From Azospirillum sp. TSO22-1 (GTDB lineage: Bacteria; Pseudomonadota; Alphaproteobacteria; Azospirillales; Azospirillaceae), in the NCBI RefSeq assembly GCF_003116015.1, contig NZ_LGQZ01000133.1, positions 19,065 to 83,064 on the forward strand: a DNA stretch of 64,000 nucleotides. Reading direction: 5' to 3'. Shown here in pieces: positions 15,695 through 22,699 of this stretch (within the stretch, counting starts at the first letter, position 1; every line of letters begins with the position of its first letter). A model generated the notes under the pieces. That model did no database searches. It was not told the DNA's origin and saw only the letters and a list, made by a program, of their open reading frames with translations. The position numbers and the translations under genes were made by a program.

Positions 15695-17158
15695 ATGCTG
15701 AACGCTCTTCGCTCCTGCGCACGCTCCGTCCGGCGGCTGGGACTGACGACCGGCCTCGTCGCCGGCCTCCTGGCGCCCGTCTCCTCCGCGCTCGCCGCCC
15801 CGGCGCAGGCCCAGGCCCCTTCGGCCCGTGACCTCGTCGGATCCTGGCTGGCCCGCCTGGAGCAGCGCGCGACCGAGCTGGAGACCGCGCCCAAGGTCAA
15901 GGCCACCCGCGTCGGCTACGGCATGGTGCTGAAGAAGGGCGACGGCGGCATGGTGGACGTGCCGGTGCCCGGCCCGGTGCAACCGGAGGGCGCCTACACG
16001 CCGTCCAGCCCCGGCGAGCTTCAGGTCGACGGCACCTTCGCGCTGCCCGCCGGCCCGGCGCCGCAGCCGCTCACGCTGCCGCAGCGCGCCAAGAGCGCCG
16101 ACCGCGTCGGCCGCGTCGCGACGCGCCTGATCGAGATGGGCTTCCTGCCCGCCGACCAGTGGACCGAGAGCTTCGACGACACCCTCGAAGCCGCGGTGCG
16201 CGCCTTCCAGCTGGCCGAGGGGCTGATGCCCGACGGCAAGGTCGGCGAGGTGACGCGCCAGGGGCTCGACCGCACGCCCAAGGAGGCCGCCTCGCTGATG
16301 CGCGGTGCCGCGGCGGCGATGAAGACGTTCCAGCCGACCGTCCCCGACACCGTGCTGCTGGTCAACCTGCCGAGCCAGACGGTGACCTACGTCGAGCGCG
16401 GCAAGCTGCAGTTCACCATGCGCGCCGTGGTCGGCCGGCCGAGCCGGCAGACGCCGCTGCTGCAGGACCGCGTCACCAGCGTGACCATCAACCCGACCTG
16501 GACGGTGCCGCCCACCGTGCTGGTCGAGGACAAGCTGCCGGTGCTGCGCAAGAAGGGCAACACGGGCGTCAAGAACGCCATCGTCTACCTGGACGGCGCC
16601 GAGGTGGTGCCGGAGACGGTGAACTGGTGGTCGGTCGATCCCGGCCGCATCCGCATCGTGCAGCGTCCGGGCGACGACAACGCGCTGGGCCGCTTCCGCT
16701 TCAACCTGACCAACGGCGAAGGCATCTTCCTGCACGGCACCAACGACCCCAAGCTGTTCGACCGCGACCTGCGGGCCGCCAGTTCGGGCTGCGTGCGCCT
16801 CGCCGACGCGCGGCAGGTGGCGGAGACGCTGCTGCGCCCCGCCAAGCTGGACTCCGCCGCCATCCAGAAGCAGCTGGACAGCGGCCAGACCAAGACGGTC
16901 GGCCTGCCGTCGGCGGTGGCGGTGCGCTTCGTCTACTGGACGGCGACGGTGGAACCGGAAGGCACCGTGCGCGTCCACCCGGGCATCTACGACGAGGTGT
17001 CGGTCAGCGCGGCGACGCCCGCCCCGGCGCCGACCGCGCCCGCCAACGCCAGCACGGTGAAGCGCCTGGAGCCGAAGCCGGCGCGCAGCCTGCCGACCCC
17101 TGTCCCGGCACCGGCCCCTACCCCGGCGCAGCTGGTGCGCGCGGTGGTGGACCGCTAA
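15695..17158 (+). CDS. L,D-transpeptidase (YkuD) with peptidoglycan-binding domain
   Basis: This 487-residue secreted enzyme forms 3-3 cross-links or attaches lipoproteins in the wall. A signal peptide of about 35 residues ends near APAQAQAPS. A PG_binding_1 repeat around residues 130-190 (VATRLIEMGFLPAD, AVRAFQLAEGLMPDG) is followed by the YkuD domain. His347 in FLHGTND and Cys366 in SSGCVRL are the catalytic pair. The C-terminal 60 residues are Pro/Ala-rich low complexity. The architecture matches the E. coli YcbB/LdtD-like group in order. The ATG at 15695 opens the signal peptide. The preceding long open frame reaching into the antisense carboxypeptidase is not real. Confidence 0.9.
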   Translation: MLNALRSCARSVRRLGLTTGLVAGLLAPVSSALAAPAQAQAPSARDLVGSWLARLEQRATELETAPKVKATRVGYGMVLKKGDGGMVDVPVPGPVQPEGAYTPSSPGELQVDGTFALPAGPAPQPLTLPQRAKSADRVGRVATRLIEMGFLPADQWTESFDDTLEAAVRAFQLAEGLMPDGKVGEVTRQGLDRTPKEAASLMRGAAAAMKTFQPTVPDTVLLVNLPSQTVTYVERGKLQFTMRAVVGRPSRQTPLLQDRVTSVTINPTWTVPPTVLVEDKLPVLRKKGNTGVKNAIVYLDGAEVVPETVNWWSVDPGRIRIVQRPGDDNALGRFRFNLTNGEGIFLHGTNDPKLFDRDLRAASSGCVRLADARQVAETLLRPAKLDSAAIQKQLDSGQTKTVGLPSAVAVRFVYWTATVEPEGTVRVHPGIYDEVSVSAATPAPAPTAPANASTVKRLEPKPARSLPTPVPAPAPTPAQLVRAVVDR

Positions 17159-17739
17159 GCCCGCCGGAACACCACCGTCAGGTTGTTCGCCGGCATCTCC
17201 ACGACCTCGTCCAGCACGAAGCCCGCGGCGGCGTGTGCGACCGCCTCCAGGTCGCGCACGCCCCACTCCGGGTTGCGGGCGCGCAGGTTGGCGTCGAAGG
17301 CGGCGTTGCTCGGCGCCGTGTGCGCCCCGCCGCGGCGGTAGGGACCGTAGAGCACCAGGGGTGCTCCCGACGCCAGGATTTCCGCCGCTCCCGCCAGCAG
17401 CCCCAGGCACGCCGCCCAGGGGGCGATGTGGATCATGTTGATGCACAGCACCGCGTCGGCGCGCTCCACCGGCCAGGGCCGGCGGGTCGCGTCGAGGGCG
17501 AGCGGCGGGCGGACGTTGGGCAAGCCTTCGGTCCAGGCGGCGATGCTGGCGCGGTGCGCCGGGTCGGGGTCGGTCGGTTGCCAGACGAGGTCCGGCAACG
17601 CTTCCGCAAAATGGGCAGCGTGCTGGCCGGTGCCGCCGGCGACCTCCAGCACCGTGCCCCGCGCCGGCAGCACCCGGCGCAGCACCGCCAGGATCGGGTC
17701 GCGGTTGCGGCCGGTCGCCGGGGCGTCGAGCCGGCTCAT
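17155..17739 (-). CDS. DUF938 (UPF0585) SAM-dependent methyltransferase-like protein
   Basis: The 194-residue protein reads RNRDPILAVLRRVLPARGTV then LEVAGGTGQHAAHFAEALP, the DUF938 hallmark in which the SAM loop is EVASGTGQH-like. WQPTDPDPAHRASI, CINMIHIAPWAA and LYGPYRRGG follow. Substrate is unknown in the family. Its ATG overlaps the stop of the M20 peptidase by 4 bp, so the two are co-translated. The stop overlaps the convergent L,D-transpeptidase stop by 4 bp. Confidence 0.88.
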   Translation of the reverse strand: MSRLDAPATGRNRDPILAVLRRVLPARGTVLEVAGGTGQHAAHFAEALPDLVWQPTDPDPAHRASIAAWTEGLPNVRPPLALDATRRPWPVERADAVLCINMIHIAPWAACLGLLAGAAEILASGAPLVLYGPYRRGGAHTAPSNAAFDANLRARNPEWGVRDLEAVAHAAAGFVLDEVVEMPANNLTVVFRRA

Positions 17740-19145
17740 CGCCGCAGCTCGGCGAAGCGCGCCAGCATCGCCACGTGCGACAGGATGCCGTTCTTCAGGC
17801 AGGTCAGCTCGAACTTCTCGTTGGGCGAGTGGATGCGGTCGTCCTCCAGCCCGAAGCCGACGAAGATCGAATCGAAGCCCAGCGCGTCCTTGATGTAGCC
17901 GGCCACCGGAATGGAGCCGCCGCTGCCGATCAGCACCGGACGGTTGGTGTAGACATCGCCCAGCCCGGCCATGGCGGCGCGCAGGTAGGGCGAGTCGGTC
18001 GGCACCTGCAGGCCCGGCGACTGGCCGAAGCTCTGGACCTCCCAGCGGGCGTCGGGCGGCGTGCGCTCGTCGAGGAAGGCGCGCAGGCCGGCCAGCACCG
18101 CGTCCGGATCCTGTCCCGGCACGAGGCGGCAGGACAGTTTGGCGCTGGCCTTGGCGGCGATCACCGTCTTGGCCCCCGCCCCGGTGTAGCCGCCCCAGAT
18201 GCCGTTGACGTCGCAGGTCGGCCGCGCCCACAGCCGCTCCAGCGCCGAGCGCCCGGCCTCGCCGACCGGGGTCTTCAGGCCGACGCCGGCCAGGAAGTCC
18301 GTCTCGCTGAAGCCGAGGTCGCGCCACATCGCCAACTCCTCGGCCGAGGGCTCGCGCACACCGTCGTAGAAGCCGGGGAAACGCACCCGCCCCTGCCCGT
18401 CGTGGATCTGGCCGAGGATGCGCGTCAGCGCGTTGATCGGGTTCAGCACCGCGCCGCCGTACAGGCCGGAGTGCAGGTCGTGGCTCGGCCCGTGCAGCGT
18501 CACCTCGACGTACAGCAGGCCGCGCAGGCGGGTGGTGATGGCCGGGGTGTCGATGGTCCAGGAGTTGGTGTCGGTGATGACGCAGACGTCCGCCTTCAGC
18601 TCCTCCGCGTTGGCGCGCAGGAAGGGCATCAGGCTGGGGCTGCCGGTCTCCTCCTCGCCCTCCAGCAGCACGGTGACGCGCACCGGCAGCGTGCCGTGCA
18701 CGGCGTGCCAGGCGCGGAACGCCTCGAGGAAGGTCATCACCTGCCCCTTGTCGTCCACCGCGCCGCGGGCGACGACGCGCGGGCCGTGCGGCCCCTCGAC
18801 GATGGTCGGCTCGAACGGCGGGCTGTCCCACAGCTCCAGCGGTTCCGGCGGCTGCACGTCGTAGTGGCCATAATAAAGGATGTGCGGCACGTCTTCGCCC
18901 CCGGGGCCGGGGTGGTGCGCGACCACCATCGGGTGCCCGGCGGTCGGCCGGACCGAGGCGTCGAAGCCCAGCCCCGCCAGCTCGGCCGTCAGCCAGTCGG
19001 CGGCGCGGCGCACCTCGGGGGCGTGATCGGGCTTAGTGCTGACGCTGGGGATGCGCAGCAGGTCACACAGGCGCCCGACGGAGGCGTCGAAGCCGGCTTC
19101 GGCGCGGCCGAGAACAGGGGCAAGGACGGGGGCGGCTGGGAGCAT
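17736..19145 (-). CDS. M20/M25/M40 family metallo-dipeptidase
   Basis: The 469-residue zinc peptidase of the carnosinase/DapE-like group carries YYGHYDVQPPEPLELW (first metal His/Asp), RGAVDDKGQVMTFLEA (bridging Asp) and LLEGEEETGSPSL (catalytic Glu-Glu). The lid/dimerisation domain includes GPSHDLHSGLYGGAVLNP. The final metal His is within DDRIHSPNEKFEL. It probably cleaves dipeptides in the cytoplasm; no signal peptide. ATG 19143-19145 is preferred, though an in-frame GTG at 19178 would add 11 residues; neither has a strong SD. First gene of a two-gene unit with the DUF938 protein. Confidence 0.88.
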   Translation of the reverse strand: MLPAAPVLAPVLGRAEAGFDASVGRLCDLLRIPSVSTKPDHAPEVRRAADWLTAELAGLGFDASVRPTAGHPMVVAHHPGPGGEDVPHILYYGHYDVQPPEPLELWDSPPFEPTIVEGPHGPRVVARGAVDDKGQVMTFLEAFRAWHAVHGTLPVRVTVLLEGEEETGSPSLMPFLRANAEELKADVCVITDTNSWTIDTPAITTRLRGLLYVEVTLHGPSHDLHSGLYGGAVLNPINALTRILGQIHDGQGRVRFPGFYDGVREPSAEELAMWRDLGFSETDFLAGVGLKTPVGEAGRSALERLWARPTCDVNGIWGGYTGAGAKTVIAAKASAKLSCRLVPGQDPDAVLAGLRAFLDERTPPDARWEVQSFGQSPGLQVPTDSPYLRAAMAGLGDVYTNRPVLIGSGGSIPVAGYIKDALGFDSIFVGFGLEDDRIHSPNEKFELTCLKNGILSHVAMLARFAELRR

Positions 19146-19241
19146 GGCGGTCGCTCTTGTCTCGTGGCGGGTGAGCACACAATCTAGCGGACCGGGAGCC
19201 GCCGTCGAGCCGCTTCTGCCATCCTCAACGGGGAGTCAGTG

Positions 19242-19976
19242 ATGCCGAATCTGCACGGAAAGGTCGCCCTCGTCACCGGAGCCTCGCGGGGCATCGGCCT
19301 CTCGGCCGCCCGCGCGCTGGCCGAGGCCGGCGCCACCGTCGTCGGCCTCGCCCGCGGCGTGCCGGAGACCGGCCTGGGCGAGCCGCACCGCATGCACGCC
19401 TGCGACGTGTCGGACTGGGCCGCGGTCGAGGCCGTCGTGCGCGAGACGGTGGAGCGGTTCGGCGGCATCGACGTGGTGGTCAACAACGCCGGCGTGGTCG
19501 ATCCGATCGGCCGGCTCGGCGACACCGACCCCGCAGCTTGGCACCGCAACCTCGCCATCAACCTGGGCGGCTCCTACAACGTGGTGCGGGCGGCGCTGCC
19601 GGCCCTGCTGGCGCGGCGCGGCACGGTGGTCAACATCAGCTCTGGCGCGGCGCACCGGCCGGTCGAGGGCTGGTCGGCCTATTGCAGCGGCAAGGCCGGG
19701 CTGGCGATGCTGACCGGCATGCTGGCGCTGGAGTATGGCGGCGAGGGGCTGCGCGTCTTCGGCTTCCAGCCGGGCGTGGTGGACACCGAGATGCAGGGGC
19801 AGATCCGCGCCTCCGGCATCAACGAGGTCAGCAAGCTGAAGCGCGAGGACCTCGCCAAGCCGGAGGACCCGGCGCGCGCCATCGTCTACCTGTGCACGCC
19901 GGACGCCGACGATCTGTCCGGCCAGGAGCTGACCATCCGCGACCCGGCGCTGCGGACGCGGGCGGGGCTGGGGTGA
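19242..19976 (+). CDS. Short-chain dehydrogenase/reductase (SDR)
   Basis: The 244-residue classical SDR has TGASRGIGLSAARALAEAG for the dinucleotide, the NNAGVVDP motif, an ISSG catalytic Ser region and YCSGKAG (Tyr-x3-Lys). GGGGAG lies 7 bases before ATG 19242; a GTG one codon earlier is less well placed. Substrate cannot be told. It stands alone and is followed by a non-coding stretch with 10-bp tandem repeats. Confidence 0.88.
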   Translation: MPNLHGKVALVTGASRGIGLSAARALAEAGATVVGLARGVPETGLGEPHRMHACDVSDWAAVEAVVRETVERFGGIDVVVNNAGVVDPIGRLGDTDPAAWHRNLAINLGGSYNVVRAALPALLARRGTVVNISSGAAHRPVEGWSAYCSGKAGLAMLTGMLALEYGGEGLRVFGFQPGVVDTEMQGQIRASGINEVSKLKREDLAKPEDPARAIVYLCTPDADDLSGQELTIRDPALRTRAGLG

Positions 19977-19987
19977 AGGGGCGGGAA

Positions 19988-20017
19988 TGGAACAGTGTGG
20001 AACACCGTGGAACAGTG
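19988..20017. repeat. Three tandem 10-bp repeats (TGGAACAGTG type)
   Basis: TGGAACAGTG, TGGAACACCG and TGGAACAGTG follow one another without gap, giving GAAC every 10 bp (one helical turn). A partial inverse, GTGTTCAGTCCACAC, follows at 20026-20040. The spacing is GAAC-N6-GAAC, not the GAAC-N7 of alphaproteobacterial LexA sites. Confidence 0.7.
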
Positions 20018-20132
20018 TGCAGGGGGTGTTCAGTCCACACTCCCGTCCGCCCCGGACGCAGCACGGCCGCCAAGACTATAATCCTAGCAAATCCCGACAC
20101 GCCCGGCAATCGTTTTGAGGCTCCGCTTGCTC

Positions 20133-20264
20133 TCACCCGGCCATCGGCGGCTGCGGCTCGCCGGGCACCGGGGGCGCGTTGGGCGGGACGTCGGGGCCGG
20201 TCGGGTCGGGCATCGGCGCCGGGATCGGGCTGTCGGGTTCCCGAGGCGGCGGATAAGGGCTCAT
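20133..20264 (-). CDS. Small proline-rich protein, 43 residues
   Basis: ATG 20262-20264 is preceded by AGGAG with a 7-base spacer, a better ribosome site than most genes here have. The product, MSPYPPPREPDSPIPAPMPD followed by a Pro/Gly-rich tail ending in QPPMAG, is one-third proline and has no hydrophobic segment. Similar tiny proline-rich reading frames are widespread in alphaproteobacteria, without known function as far as I recall. It is isolated between a repeat hairpin upstream and the SDR 3' region. Coding status rests on the SD and composition. Confidence 0.6.
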   Translation of the reverse strand: MSPYPPPREPDSPIPAPMPDPTGPDVPPNAPPVPGEPQPPMAG

Positions 20265-20325
20265 GCTCGGTCTCCTGAAGTAGGGATGCCTCCACAGGCA
20301 ACGGCGCGGCGTGCCGGCCACGCTT

Positions 20326-20401
20326 TCACCACGAAGACACGAAGCCACGAAGGTGGGGAGCGCGCGCCTGCCATCTTCGTGCCTTCGTGTCTTCGTGGTG
20401 A
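20326..20401. repeat. Large CACGAAG-type inverted repeat
   Basis: Left arm 20326-20352 and right arm 20375-20401 are 27-bp inverted copies with a single mismatch, closing a 22-nt loop. The left arm is itself built from CCACGAAG, ACACGAAG and CCACGAAG. This CACGAAGACACGAAG motif belongs to a repeat type scattered through many bacterial genomes. It sits between the small proline-rich gene and the PRC-barrel gene. Confidence 0.88.
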
Positions 20402-20449
20402 CTGACTCGGCAACGGGCGCGCGCCTCCCCTCATGAGGAGCCGTGGTTG

Positions 20450-20845
20450 CTATCGCCGGTCCAGTGACATCGCCGCGCCATTGGTCGGCGGCAGGGCGGC
20501 GACCGCGGCGTCGGTCAGGCCGTCGAGACGCAGGATCTCGCTGTCGGGGTTGTAGCGCACCCGGTTAATGGGAATGGCGACGTCCTTGCGGGTGTAGGGC
20601 AGCGCCACCACCAGCGAGGCCGGCGTGCCGCACGGGTCGAGCACCACGTCGCGCACCACGCCGACCAGATGGCCCTCGGCGCTGGTGACCGGCCGCTCGA
20701 TCAGGTCGTCGAGGTCGGACAGTTCCACCCCGCCGATCACCGCCAGCGAGTTCGGATCAGGGCAGGACGCGGCGTGCGCCGGCGGGATCACCAGCATGAC
20801 GGCCAGCGCCAGCAGCGGGGCGCGCGCGAAATCGGAAAAGGGCAT
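20450..20845 (-). CDS. Secreted PRC-barrel domain protein
   Basis: The 131-residue protein has a signal peptide (MPFSDFARAPLLALAVMLVI through PPAHAASC, cleavage near residue 26). A single PRC-barrel-like beta domain follows: LDDLIERPVTSAEGHLVGVV, RDVVLDPCGTPASLVVAL, KDVAIPINRVRY. Two cysteines (SCPD and LDPCG) could form a disulfide in the periplasm. GGGGGGAG precedes the ATG at 20843-20845. PRC-barrel proteins of this exported type are common in Azospirillum-like genomes; function unknown. Confidence 0.82.
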   Translation of the reverse strand: MPFSDFARAPLLALAVMLVIPPAHAASCPDPNSLAVIGGVELSDLDDLIERPVTSAEGHLVGVVRDVVLDPCGTPASLVVALPYTRKDVAIPINRVRYNPDSEILRLDGLTDAAVAALPPTNGAAMSLDRR

Positions 20846-20924
20846 GGTGGCTCCCCCCTGCCGTTGCGGACATCCATCCACGTACAACAGCGTTCGCCGC
20901 CCTCCCTCCCGCGGGATTTGCGGG

Positions 20925-21290
20925 TTAAGCGTGGTGGTGGCGTTCCGCGGCGCGGGCTTCGGCCAGCGCCTCGCGGTAGCGGCGCAGGCGCCCGTAGGTC
21001 GGCCAGACGCGGCCGAACAGCGGGTCGCACCAGATCAGCAGCACCATCGCCCCCAGCCCGACGAAACCGCCGAGCAGCGCCCCGTAGAAGAACCCGACCG
21101 CCGCGCCCAGCCATTGCGGCAGCGTGTGCGCGGCGCCGTCGAACGCGCGCTCCACCGCCAGCCCGAGCGTCGCCCCCACCATCAGGATCGCCCCGGCCCG
21201 CCCCGGCGAATACCAGAGGCGCAGGTCGCCGGCCTCCAGCCCGTAGTCCTCGGGGACCGGCCGCGCCGCCTCCGTCGCTTCCTCGACCAT
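20925..21290 (-). CDS. Small inner-membrane protein, two to three helices
   Basis: The 121-residue protein begins with an acidic stretch (MVEEATEAARPVPEDYGLEA). Hydrophobic segments lie at AGAILMVGATLGLAVERAF, WLGAAVGFFYGALLGGFVGL and an overlapping AMVLLIWCDPLF, with a basic, His-ended tail (RAAERHHHA). I do not recognise a family. The chosen ATG (21288-21290) avoids a 23-residue extension with no SD. It is oriented with the PRC-barrel gene, 79 bp upstream of it. Confidence 0.7.
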   Translation of the reverse strand: MVEEATEAARPVPEDYGLEAGDLRLWYSPGRAGAILMVGATLGLAVERAFDGAAHTLPQWLGAAVGFFYGALLGGFVGLGAMVLLIWCDPLFGRVWPTYGRLRRYREALAEARAAERHHHA

Positions 21291-21384
21291 GGTCCGTGTT
21301 GTCCATCCGTTTCGCGGCCGGCACTCTAGCGCGCGCATCCGGGCACGGGAACGGTCCACTCAAGGGACCGCCCGGTGATTTCGG

Positions 21385-21413
21385 TTGCGGATCGTTACAA
21401 TTGAAACCTATGA
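21385..21413 (+). promoter_or_regulatory. Candidate sigma70 promoter for the Liv-type operon leader
   Basis: TTGCGG and CTATGA are separated by exactly 17 bp within the only AT-rich patch of the intergenic region (CGTTACAATTGAAACC). The match to TTGACA/TATAAT is moderate. It would give a leader of roughly 440 nt before livG. Confidence 0.4.
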
Positions 21414-21523
21414 TCAATCCAACTGCGGACCCTCCGCACAGCGGGCGTTCCGCACAGAAGCTTCGCCAGCGACCGCCCCTCCACGGGCCGGCGCCAAGGC
21501 AGCCGACCAGGGAGGACCGCGCA

Positions 21524-21622
21524 TGACCCAGACCATCCCCACACCCCGGACCCCGCTCCGCGCCTGCGTTTGCGCGGGCCGCGCACCGGTGTGCATGCGC
21601 ACAATCCGCTGCGACGATTGAT
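21524..21622 (+). CDS. Possible 32-residue leader peptide
   Basis: GGGAGG lies 7 bases before ATG 21524. The frame encodes MTQTIPTPRTPLRACVCAGR followed by APVCMRTIRCDD, with four cysteines and five arginines, then stops at TGA 21620-21622. No run of a single regulatory amino acid is seen, so attenuation control is not supported directly. Its place in the leader of a transporter operon and its SD are the only evidence. Confidence 0.35.
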
Positions 21623-21636
21623 CACAACACCACACT

Positions 21637-21650
21637 GTACGGTACCGTAC
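21637..21650. promoter_or_regulatory. 14-bp perfect palindrome GTACGGTACCGTAC
   Basis: The palindrome joins GTACGGT to ACCGTAC with no spacer. The same 7-bp half-sites recur in opposite order, 14 bp apart, at 31480-31507. It lies about 210 bp upstream of livG, within the leader if the predicted promoter is right. A regulator-binding site is plausible. Confidence 0.45.
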
Positions 21651-21862
21651 GGATCGTGTATCGTCGCCGCCGACAAGCAAACGAAGCGCCTTCCCGACCA
21701 CCGCCCAGCGGCCGGTCGGGCCGCAGAAAACAAGGCCAGGCGCCGTTCGGGGAGAAACACGTTGCTCAGTTCCGCCGCCCTCAGTCCCGTCGCGACCGGT
21801 GCGCCGCAGCCGCGCCGCTTGCCCTGCCTCCGCCTCCCGGCCGCCGCGAATCGGAGGCCCGC

Positions 21863-22699
21863 ATGAACGCCGGCACCGCCCAGACCACGGCTATGTTCGA
21901 AGCCCGCGACGTGTCGCTGCAGTTCGGCGGCGTGCGCGCGCTGACCGACGTCAGCTTCCGCATCGAGAAGGGCGAGTTGTTCTCGATCATCGGCCCGAAC
22001 GGCGCCGGCAAGACCTCGATGGTCAACTGCATCTCCGGCCGCTACCGCCCGACCAGCGGGCGCGTCTACTTCAACGGCCGCGACATCACCGACATGACGC
22101 CGAACCACCGGGCGTCGCTGGGCATCGGCCGCACCTTCCAGAACCTGGCGCTGTTCGGGCACATGACAGTGCTCGACAACATCATGGTCGGCCGCCACCA
22201 CCTCTTGAAGAACAACTTCCTCACCGGCTCGCTGTACTGGCTGACCGGCGCGCGCAAGGAGGAGCTGGCGCACCGCCGCGAGGTCGAAGAGATCATCGAC
22301 TTCCTGGAGATCCAGCACGTCCGCAAGGCCACCGCCGGCACGCTGTCCTACGGCCTGCGCAAGCGGGTCGAGCTGGCGCGCGCCGTGGCGCTCAAGCCCG
22401 ACCTGATCCTGCTGGACGAGCCGATGGCCGGCATGAACCTGGAAGAGAAGGAGGACATGGCCCGCTACATCGTCGACCTCAACGAGGAGTGGGGGATGAC
22501 GGTGGTGATGATCGAGCACGACATGGGCGTGGTCATGGACATCTCGCACCGCGTGATGGTGCTGGAGTTCGGCAAGAAGATCGCCGAGGGCTCGCCCGAG
22601 GCGGTGCTCGCCGACCCGCGCGTCAAGCAGGCCTACCTCGGCGAGGAGGACGAAGAAGAAACGGCACCCTCGGGCACCGAACAGCAGGAGGTCGCGTGA
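21863..22699 (+). CDS. livG: Liv-type ABC transporter ATP-binding protein (LivG-like)
   Basis: This 278-residue ATPase has FGGVRALTDVSFRIEKGELF, Walker A GPNGAGKTS, Q-loop FQNLALFGHMTVLDN, signature LSYGLRKRVELARA, Walker B LILLDEPMAGMN and the switch His in VMIEHDMGVVM. The helical insert after the Q-loop (HHLLKNNFLTGSLYWLTGAR) is typical of LivG rather than LivF. The signature reads LSYGLRKR in place of LSYGQQRR, a variant seen in ligase-linked systems. GGAGG lies 5 bases before the ATG. The stop overlaps the ligase ATG, so translation is coupled. Confidence 0.9.
   Translation: MNAGTAQTTAMFEARDVSLQFGGVRALTDVSFRIEKGELFSIIGPNGAGKTSMVNCISGRYRPTSGRVYFNGRDITDMTPNHRASLGIGRTFQNLALFGHMTVLDNIMVGRHHLLKNNFLTGSLYWLTGARKEELAHRREVEEIIDFLEIQHVRKATAGTLSYGLRKRVELARAVALKPDLILLDEPMAGMNLEEKEDMARYIVDLNEEWGMTVVMIEHDMGVVMDISHRVMVLEFGKKIAEGSPEAVLADPRVKQAYLGEEDEEETAPSGTEQQEVA

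Larger units (their letters stand above)
21291..21862. other. 572-bp intergenic region before the Liv-type operon
   Basis: This is the longest stretch without a confident gene. It contains a sigma70-like pair TTGCGG (21385-21390) and CTATGA (21408-21413) with a 17-bp spacer. A 32-codon reading frame with a good SD lies at 21524-21622, and a 14-bp perfect palindrome at 21637-21650. A rightward frame is open through 21656-21862 but only continues the livG frame upstream and has no SD. The region reads as a long leader for the ABC operon. Confidence 0.6.

Noticed and set aside
19988..20017. LexA (SOS) box
   Set aside because: The GAAC units are spaced by 6 bp; the alphaproteobacterial LexA site is GAAC-N7-GAAC or GTTC-N7-GTTC.
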